A DNA stretch of 20,366 nucleotides from Echinostoma caproni (lineage: Eukaryota; Platyhelminthes; Trematoda; Plagiorchiida; Echinostomatidae): the NCBI GenBank assembly GCA_900618425.1, contig UZAN01042501.1:24526-44891 (forward strand). Direction: 5' to 3'. Of the stretch, positions 19,617 through 20,366 are shown piece by piece. The translations under genes were made by a program, and so were the position numbers. Under the pieces are notes generated by a model. That model saw nothing but the letters and a program-made list of their open reading frames with translations. It searched no databases and was not told where the DNA came from. Position 1 is the stretch's first letter, and every line of letters starts with the position of its first letter.

Positions 19617-19659
19617 GCACACGACCGGTTTCGCGGTTCTCGCCACTCGTCAGGCACGC
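19617..19659 (-). ncRNA. Hammerhead ribozyme-like motif (type I, minimal stem III)
   Basis: Minus strand, 5' to 3': stem I strand GCGTGC (19659-19654), CTGACGA (19653-19647), stem II GTGG/CCGC with loop CGAGAA, GAAA (19632-19629), then ACCGGT forming a two-pair stem III, cleavage-site C at 19623, and stem I return strand GTGTGC (19622-19617). All conserved core positions (CUGANGA, GAAA, NUH) are present. Stem I pairs at six positions, three of them G-U wobbles; stem II has one wobble. Very short stem III hammerheads are known from PLEs and SINE-like satellites and may act as dimers; ACCGGT is palindromic, which suits a dimer. Activity is untested. Confidence 0.6.
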
Positions 19660-19871
19660 GTACCCGATAACATTTTGCCAGTTTAATCATATACCCAGGA
19701 AGTGTATTTTCATCACAACAACCTTGTTTGCAACACCGGGTGACCATTTGATAGACAGCTCTTTCAGAGCCAGTTCAATGAAGACTCAATGCTATGATTC
19801 GATGATTTGTAAGTGGATTAGATTCTACTAACCGCAACAAACGTGACCTGGTAGTCTTGGTAGAATAGTTC

Positions 19872-19890
19872 ATAATAAGTAGTATGTGAA
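19872..19890. repeat. 19-bp direct repeat, copy 2
   Basis: Exact copy of 19574-19592. The similarity does not extend on either side. Confidence 0.8.
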
Positions 19891-19892
19891 TT

Positions 19893-20366
19893 TTGTGACG
19901 AAAATATATACACACTGATATTAACTGTACTACAGCCTCATGTAAGATATAACATCAACTTGGATGGATAGCTAACACCCGTGATACCGTCNATTCAAAC
20001 TTCAGGTCTTTAGACACCTGTGATACAAAACATAACGGAACACAAAGCACGAGAAGTTGAACTGTGTTCTACGGAAATTAAACTATCGTGTGGGCCCACT
20101 CGTGAAACACAACTTGCATACAGTTTGTTTATACTTGAGAGGTATCATTCAGCAGCATCATCGTAGTGTGAAAGTGAACTTCGCTGACCGGTGCCAAGCT
20201 CTTGATGCACACAAAGTTCGTGAAAAAGTACGCGATGAATAGGGTTTGCTCCCAACTAGAGTGAGACAAAAAAAGTGAACCTCTATGGTCAACACACATA
20301 CCTTTTGAAGCATTCTGACCTGATAAGAAATGACTACACGAATCCCACTACTGTCGTTTCGCCGCC
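19893..20366. other. Right end of the window, nothing recognised
   Basis: One ambiguous base lies at 19992. The open frame at 20057-20242 (+) has no recognisable motif. Confidence 0.5.

Overview
The window looks like nuclear DNA of a flatworm, most likely a digenean trematode (fluke). It carries one split gene with short exons and kilobase introns and several decayed retroelements. Their RTE, CR1-like and Penelope-like proteins resemble those I know from flukes. There are also microsatellites and tRNA-derived repeats, and two ambiguous bases (11726 and 19992) of the kind found in draft assemblies. The species cannot be fixed from this sequence.

The only host gene I can support is on the minus strand. 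Five internal exons (14043-13916, 11217-10932, 6203-5946, 4077-3784, 2391-1993) splice with consensus GT/AG borders and compatible phases into 455 codons. They encode the N-terminal part of a rootletin (CROCC) homologue, the coiled-coil protein of the ciliary rootlet. The order of segments follows vertebrate rootletin. The first and last exons of the gene lie outside the window.

The introns and the right-hand flank hold decayed retroelements. They include a CR1-like LINE 3' part (about 2920-3700, +), a 5'-truncated RTE LINE (about 6546-8243, +), and two Penelope-like element (PLE) C-terminal fragments with recognisable GIY-YIG endonuclease motifs (about 4205-4640, +; about 15690-16480, -). 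Three tRNA-like repeat heads were also found. One (5242-5415) runs into a degenerate hammerhead-like core and a tail that recurs elsewhere in the window. A better hammerhead ribozyme match lies on the minus strand at 19617-19659.

From left to right: 1-1992 is intron with microsatellites and a PLE-like terminal repeat. 1993-4077 holds two rootletin exons with a CR1-like insertion between them. 4078-5945 is intron with a PLE and a SINE, and 5946-6203 is an exon. 6204-10931 is a long intron carrying the RTE element. 10932-11217 is the rootletin-domain core exon, 11218-13915 is intron, and 13916-14043 is an exon. 14044-20366 is upstream intron or intergenic DNA with a PLE, a foldback repeat and the hammerhead. 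No complete, evidently functional mobile element was found.
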